In this document: piece after piece, positions 59,519 to 64,000 of the stretch | How the letters are laid out: each line of letters begins with the position of its first letter | Position numbering within the stretch: position 1 is the stretch's first letter | Assembly (NCBI GenBank): GCA_965223305.1 | Contig: CBDCWT010000079.1 | Coordinates: 124,001-188,000, forward strand | Direction of reading: 5' to 3' | Length of the DNA stretch: 64,000 nucleotides | DNA from: CBDCWT01 sp965223305 | Lineage (GTDB): Bacteria > Planctomycetota > Planctomycetia > Pirellulales > Pirellulaceae | The notes under the pieces: generated by a model | What the model saw: the letters and a program-made list of their open reading frames with translations, nothing else | Told to the model about the DNA's origin: nothing | The model's database searches: none | Translations under genes and position numbers: made by a program

Positions 59519-62020
59519 CTAGTGATTCATAGTGAATTCGGCACTATTGAGTAGCGCCCACAAAACGTCTGCTAGCGATTTATAAAGCTCGTCGCCTGAT
59601 GTGGTTTCGCTGATGAATTCGTTCAACAGCTCCTGCTCGGATGCCGTAGGCATCCGAGCAAGGGTTGCCAGGTACAAAATCTGGCTTCGCTCTTCATTAG
59701 TGAGCAGCGGCATCTCCAAGGTCTTGAGAAGGCCGCTGCTGGCCACATTGGTCGCGCTATCAATCAGTTCTCCATTCATCAGCGTCAGAGCTTGCGGGAT
59801 GCCAGCCTGATATTCCGTCGATCGGCCAGGTGGTGCTCGAAACTGCCGTAGAAACTGGTCGCGATTGGTGTTCCCAACACGCGACAAATTGAATCCAGTT
59901 TCTGCTTCAGCAGAGACCAGCATCGAGGCAACCGTAACACAGTCATACATTTGTTCTGCGGTGAGCAGCTTGACATTCATCTGCGCGAAGAACTTGTGTC
60001 GTTTGGGATCGAGCGTTTCAGCGCCGCTCGACAAACGATAGGCCCGAGACAAAACGATCGTTCTGAACAACTCACGCATATCGAATTCGCTGGCTAGGAA
60101 GTGACCTGCGACTCGGTCAAGTAGTTCCTGCGAGACGGGATCGTGCTGCGTGCCGAATCCATCGACGGGATCAACGATGCCTTTCCCGAAGAGCAGTCCC
60201 CAGATGCGATTGGCTGTGGCGCGAGCGAAATACGGGTTGTCCGGCCCGGTGAGCCACTCTGCAAGCTGTCGTCGTCGTGCCATAGAGGCCACATCATCGT
60301 CAATCGGCGATCCGTCCAGAAAACGAGGTGAAACAACTGTATCCGACTCAGGCAGCTTTACTTCACCACGCTCGACATCACGAACCCGCATCACTGTAGA
60401 CACATCGCGGAGCATGCCTTGCGGGCGTGAAATCCGAGCAAAGAAAGCCGCATAGCCCCAAAAGTCCTCCTGCAGCCATGGTTCGAAGTGATCGTCGTGA
60501 CATTGGGCACAATCCAGTCGCATGCCAAGGAAGACGCGCGCCGACCGCGTGGCCAGCTGATCCGGGTCCATCTTCACAGCTGCGTAAAACAACAAGGGGC
60601 CAGACTGGGTCAGGCGTCCTTCAGCAAGCAGCAACCTGCGTACGATCTCGTCGTAGGGTACCCTGTCCGCGAACTGCTTGCCGATCCACCTCTCGAAAGA
60701 CTGCCGGCCACCAAAGCGCGAGAGGTCGATGCCTTCCGGGATCAAATAGGTTCGCCAAACTGCTGCCAGATGTGTAGCGTGATCGCGGCTGGAAAGCAGC
60801 TGGTCGACGAGTTGAACGTACCGATTCGGAGATTCGTCTGCCAGATAGTTTCGAACCTCGCTCACGGTGGGCGTTCGGCCGGCTAAATCGAGATAGACAC
60901 GGCGAAGCAGCTCTTCGTCGCCGGCCGCGCCCGCCGGCTCGATGCCGTTTTCCTGCCACAGGTTCTGCAGGATCGAATCGACCTGAGCGACTGCTTCGGC
61001 GCTCGAGGCGGTGGTTGTCTTGACCGGTTGCCATTGCAAACTGGCTGCACCCAGGAGCGATGCCACATCAGGCGTTCCGCCGGCGGATGTCTCATCTTTC
61101 TCGACTACAACAGTATCCGCCGCGCTCTCCGGTAGGCGCTGAGCGAGATCGGCCGTGGCGGCCGTCGCCGCTACAGCGTTGACAACTGGCAAGTCCGGTG
61201 GGAAATGCTGCGTCAAAAATACCGCCGCAGCCGTGCCGGGGTAGGACAGAGCGACCTGATTGTTCGGTAGATCAGTGCCAGCAATCTGGAAGTTCTTCGG
61301 AAGATGTGTCTTACGATCAACGACGATACGCAGCTCGGCCGTCTCTGTCGTCGAGCCCAGCTTGACTCGGAGTTCCACCTCGTCACTACCCACTGACGAC
61401 CAACTCTCTTCGATCAGAGTTAAATCTGATTGGCGAACCGAATCAGCTTCCTCCTCTACATTCGTGACGAGGAACGCAATCACAACCGCTTCCTGTTGCG
61501 AGGTGTTTGCCGACCTCGCGAAGGAAAAGCGTTTGACCATCTGTTCACCAGCTTCGCGCTTCAACACGATGCCTCGACCAAAGTCGAACAAACGCGTGCT
61601 GCCCATGGATCGCTCACCCACGACTCCGCTGGCTGCCGACATCCACCGCAGCGAATTGCCATCGCTGCCATCGAGCTGCACCATTTCTGCTCGGGCCAGG
61701 GCTCGGATCATCTTCGCCCAGCCATATGCATGTGCACTGTTCTGGAAGGCAACAACCGCCAGCACGATCAACGTGATACCGGCGGCGATCGGCCAAACCA
61801 CCAGCAGGCGCCTTCCGCGAGCAACCGTGCTGGCTAGCATCGACGGTTCGTGTGCCAAGAACCCAGGTGAACAGCCCCACTGCTGCTCGACGGCTTGATC
61901 GAGCCTCTTCACCAGCGAACGCGGAATCGGCGGAACATCGTAGGCATCGTCGAGCATCCGCTCAAGTTCGCGATCCGTGTCGCCTTGTAACACATTCTTT
62001 TGGTCGCTGGGATTCTGCAT
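59519..62020 (-). CDS. DUF1549/DUF1553 protein with anti-sigma-like membrane N-terminus
   Basis: 833 residues. The first ~110 residues look like an anti-sigma anchor: a cytoplasmic acidic segment and one helix (LLVVWPIAAGITLIVLAVVA). A FecR/outer-membrane-lipoprotein-like middle region follows. DUF1549 (LLRRVYLDLAGRTPTVSEVR) includes a c-type-heme-like CxxCH (RLDCAQCHDDHFEPW). DUF1553 is C-terminal (NPYFARATANRIWGLLFGKG, LFRTIVLSRAYRLSSG). It begins 2 bp after the ECF sigma gene, so sigma and anti-sigma-like N-terminus are probably cognate. Confidence 0.87.
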   Translation of the reverse strand: MQNPSDQKNVLQGDTDRELERMLDDAYDVPPIPRSLVKRLDQAVEQQWGCSPGFLAHEPSMLASTVARGRRLLVVWPIAAGITLIVLAVVAFQNSAHAYGWAKMIRALARAEMVQLDGSDGNSLRWMSAASGVVGERSMGSTRLFDFGRGIVLKREAGEQMVKRFSFARSANTSQQEAVVIAFLVTNVEEEADSVRQSDLTLIEESWSSVGSDEVELRVKLGSTTETAELRIVVDRKTHLPKNFQIAGTDLPNNQVALSYPGTAAAVFLTQHFPPDLPVVNAVAATAATADLAQRLPESAADTVVVEKDETSAGGTPDVASLLGAASLQWQPVKTTTASSAEAVAQVDSILQNLWQENGIEPAGAAGDEELLRRVYLDLAGRTPTVSEVRNYLADESPNRYVQLVDQLLSSRDHATHLAAVWRTYLIPEGIDLSRFGGRQSFERWIGKQFADRVPYDEIVRRLLLAEGRLTQSGPLLFYAAVKMDPDQLATRSARVFLGMRLDCAQCHDDHFEPWLQEDFWGYAAFFARISRPQGMLRDVSTVMRVRDVERGEVKLPESDTVVSPRFLDGSPIDDDVASMARRRQLAEWLTGPDNPYFARATANRIWGLLFGKGIVDPVDGFGTQHDPVSQELLDRVAGHFLASEFDMRELFRTIVLSRAYRLSSGAETLDPKRHKFFAQMNVKLLTAEQMYDCVTVASMLVSAEAETGFNLSRVGNTNRDQFLRQFRAPPGRSTEYQAGIPQALTLMNGELIDSATNVASSGLLKTLEMPLLTNEERSQILYLATLARMPTASEQELLNEFISETTSGDELYKSLADVLWALLNSAEFTMNH

Positions 62021-62022
62021 CG

Positions 62023-62874
62023 TTAGGTCACAATGTCTTTGGGAGATACAGCGTCTTTGGAAGGTTCGGAAGGTATAGTGTCATCGGACGCAGCGTCATC
62101 GTTTGTAGAACAGGTTTCTCCGGGCATTGGGTCGGTCGTTGGCGGATCTTGCGAGTCAGAATGTGAGGGACCGTTGTGGTGCTGCGGCACTTCATCGGCA
62201 ACGTCGGTTTTCAGTAGGCGCAAACGCAACTCACGGCGAGCACGAAACAGAATCGATTCGACTGCCTTCTCCGTTGCTTCCCAGCGACTAGCGATCTCAC
62301 GGACGCTGAGCTTGTCGAGGTACTTCCACTCCAAGGCCTGCCGATGCTGGTCGGACAGCTCATCCATCGCCCGCCGAACTGCAGCTCGCTTCTCGCGCGC
62401 TTCTTCGTGTTTCGCTGGGTCGTCTTGTCCGACCGATTCTGCGTTCTGTTTCGCGCCGTCGATCAAATGTCGGACGCGTGCGACCGCTCGGTAATGATCC
62501 TGCACTTTGTGGTTGGCAACCGACCGTAGCCAACCACCTGGATTTTCGATGTCGGCAGTCGATTCGTCGGACACCGCTCGAACGAGTGCTAAAACGGTTT
62601 CGCTGACGATGTCCTCGGCAAGATGCGAATCGCCATCCACGCGCATGCATACAAACCGCCACACTGACGGCAAGTAGCGATCGCTCAAACACTTGAATGC
62701 CGCTGGATCTCGTTCTCGAAGTCGTCTCACGAGATCGGAGTCGTTCAAAATGGCCTCGATATCTCGTTGATTGAAACGGCAGAACCCCCATTCGAATTCG
62801 ACCGTCCTGCCATAGGGGTCGCTCGATGCCGCTGGATCACGCAGAAAAAAGTCTGCATCGAGCGATGGTACCAT
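62023..62874 (-). CDS. ECF-type RNA polymerase sigma factor
   Basis: 283 residues. Region 2: RERDPAAFKCLSDRYLPSVW then LAEDIVSETVLALVRAV and NPGGWLRSVANHKVQDHYR. Region 4: ELSDQHRQALEWKYLDKLSV, then REIASRWEATEKAVESILFR. A 55-residue hydrophilic tail rich in Asp, Ser and Pro follows region 4, which is unusual for short ECF factors. It is the first gene of the minus-strand operon and probably drives it together with the anti-sigma-like protein downstream. Confidence 0.9.
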   Translation of the reverse strand: MVPSLDADFFLRDPAASSDPYGRTVEFEWGFCRFNQRDIEAILNDSDLVRRLRERDPAAFKCLSDRYLPSVWRFVCMRVDGDSHLAEDIVSETVLALVRAVSDESTADIENPGGWLRSVANHKVQDHYRAVARVRHLIDGAKQNAESVGQDDPAKHEEAREKRAAVRRAMDELSDQHRQALEWKYLDKLSVREIASRWEATEKAVESILFRARRELRLRLLKTDVADEVPQHHNGPSHSDSQDPPTTDPMPGETCSTNDDAASDDTIPSEPSKDAVSPKDIVT

Positions 62875-63136
62875 GGGGAGACTGAGCGAACAGTCAGGGT
62901 GACGAGGAAGGACGTGAAGGATTGTTCGGAGAATTCGTGCGTGAACTTTGAGGCTGGGGCGACACGTAGGGCGGAGGGGTGCGCGCCCCTGCGAGCACGT
63001 TTCTCAAACACGAGTGGAGTCGCTCTTATATCCGGCCACACAGCTGTCGTAGGGGGCAGCATGCTGAGGACCTTAGTTAGCTTCGATCGCCGTAGAAGCA
63101 TCGTTTTTCTTGAAGCCCGCTGAGAGCCTTGTTTGA

Positions 63137-64000
63137 ATGATCTCGCGATACTCGACTACCGGGACGATTGGAAAGAACAAGATGGAGTGGCTCGAACACA
63201 GCGGTCCGGTAGCGGCCTCTGCTTGTCATCTTCTGCCCTTGCCGCAACGATGGCAGCAGTTCTTTCTTTCCATATGCGTCGTTCTATCGCTATCCGCGCA
63301 AGCCGAGTCACAGCAACCAGCCGAGACGATAGCACCGCGTGGGTTGCTAAACGCAGTTGATCTGAAGAGCGCAGCCCGTCAGAGCTTTGAGCACGGTGAT
63401 TTCGTGCAGGCCGGCGAGCGATTAGCATCGCTACTCGATCTCTATCGCCGGTCCACTCAGGGGGATCCTTACCAGTGGCTCGACCGGTTGGCTGAAGTCT
63501 CGCTAGAGTATCTTCGGGCCGGCGAACTCGGAGATGCGTTGAAGGTTCTGGGTGAGGCAGCGGATTTGAACCTGCCTTTCAAAGAAGGTCGGGGCATTGG
63601 TCTCGTGAGCGCGGCCGGAGGTTTACATCGACGGCTAGCTCGAATGGACCCGGGAGAGCGATTCGAGTTGCTGTATGAGTGGAGCATGCCAACCGAGACG
63701 CGTCGGACGGTGCGTGTGTTGACGTCGATCACCCCGACAGACGCTCCGCCACCTGTGTTTGCTCGCGCGCTGGGGGAACGCGCTCGCCGTTCGGCGTTTG
63801 CGGTCGCCGAGATCGGCGGGCTGCGTGGGCTATTCTGCTCAGCGTGGGAACTCGTCGCCGCGGCTAACGATGCCGGAAACTTGCGGCGGCTTAAATCGGA
63901 ATTGTCACAACTTGTGAATGAGGATGTCCCGAACGCTCGGTTCTCGCTAATGCTGGCCAGGATCGTTGAAACGCGACGACCGGATCAAGAGTTGGCCAAG
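63137..64000 (+). CDS. secreted helical-repeat protein (partial, C-terminus off window)
   Basis: The frame opens at ATG 63137 right after an in-frame TGA and stays open to the right edge. ATG 63182 (MEWLEHSGPVAASACHLLPL) is the alternative start. A hydrophobic segment (QQFFLSICVVLSLSAQA) looks like a signal peptide. The mature part has TPR-like helices (ARQSFEHGDFVQAGERLASL; RAGELGDALKVLGEAADLN). The family is not recognised. It is divergent from the ECF sigma gene; the 262 bp between them hold no gene but presumably both promoters. Confidence 0.6.
   Translation, partial: MISRYSTTGTIGKNKMEWLEHSGPVAASACHLLPLPQRWQQFFLSICVVLSLSAQAESQQPAETIAPRGLLNAVDLKSAARQSFEHGDFVQAGERLASLLDLYRRSTQGDPYQWLDRLAEVSLEYLRAGELGDALKVLGEAADLNLPFKEGRGIGLVSAAGGLHRRLARMDPGERFELLYEWSMPTETRRTVRVLTSITPTDAPPPVFARALGERARRSAFAVAEIGGLRGLFCSAWELVAAANDAGNLRRLKSELSQLVNEDVPNARFSLMLARIVETRRPDQELAK

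Overview
The window reads as a chromosomal segment of a planctomycete, most likely a Pirellulales member. The inference rests on planctomycete-type families: a DUF1549/DUF1553 protein with CxxCH, a DUF1501 protein, a BBP7-like barrel protein, an H-x-DG pseudopilin-like tail behind an ECF sigma gene, and a secreted protein with an LEPLETR-type N-terminus. GC content looks moderately high, many starts are GTG, and no rRNA, tRNA or CRISPR array was found. All assignments come from reading the sequence; no search was run.

1-10.7 kb: a PhoR-like histidine kinase runs off the left edge on the minus strand, followed by folA, thyA, a methyltransferase and an NCS2-like permease, also minus. Plus-strand genes follow: an ECF sigma factor, an anti-sigma-like membrane protein broken by a frameshift, and a hypothetical protein. 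A minus-strand pair encodes a CpsD/ParA-like ATPase with a degenerate P-loop and a proline/serine-rich single-pass membrane protein.

11-22.8 kb: metH is followed by nucleotide-sugar genes (UDP-glucuronate 4-epimerase, glmS, UDP-sugar 6-dehydrogenase), a small HExxH metallopeptidase, a Gfo/Idh/MocA oxidoreductase and an aldo/keto reductase.

23-34.1 kb: a plus-strand biosynthetic cluster that I cannot match to a known pathway. It holds a radical SAM/SPASM enzyme, an alpha/beta-hydrolase fused to a DegT-type PLP aminotransferase, a 102-residue Ala/Glu-rich protein, a medium-chain dehydrogenase, a LuxC-like acyl reductase, two PaaK/LuxE-like adenylating enzymes, a ROK-fold kinase without the zinc motif, a histidine phosphatase and a PhyH-type dioxygenase. 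From 29.3 to 34.1 kb every junction overlaps by 1 to 11 bases.

34.6-41.3 kb: a secreted protein in which DsbA-like thioredoxin domains appear to be inserted into cadherin-like repeats (twice; one frameshift), a BBP7-like barrel protein and a rhamnonate-dehydratase-like enolase-superfamily enzyme, all among dispersed repeats.

41.4-62.9 kb: a long minus-strand operon: ECF sigma factor, DUF1549/DUF1553 protein with an anti-sigma-like N-terminus, DUF1501 protein, EF-hand protein, MoxR ATPase, DUF58 protein, two VWA-type membrane proteins, a 1554-residue coiled-coil membrane protein and a prenyltransferase-like repeat protein. An IS701-like transposase gene sits inside it. A divergent secreted protein runs off the right edge.

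A 174-175 bp palindromic mini-element occurs four times, each copy flanked by a perfect 4-bp YTAR duplication (CTAG, TTAG, CTAA, TTAA). A second, unrelated mini-element is flanked by CTAG. Four genes carry apparent single-base frameshifts, which are either real decay or assembly errors.
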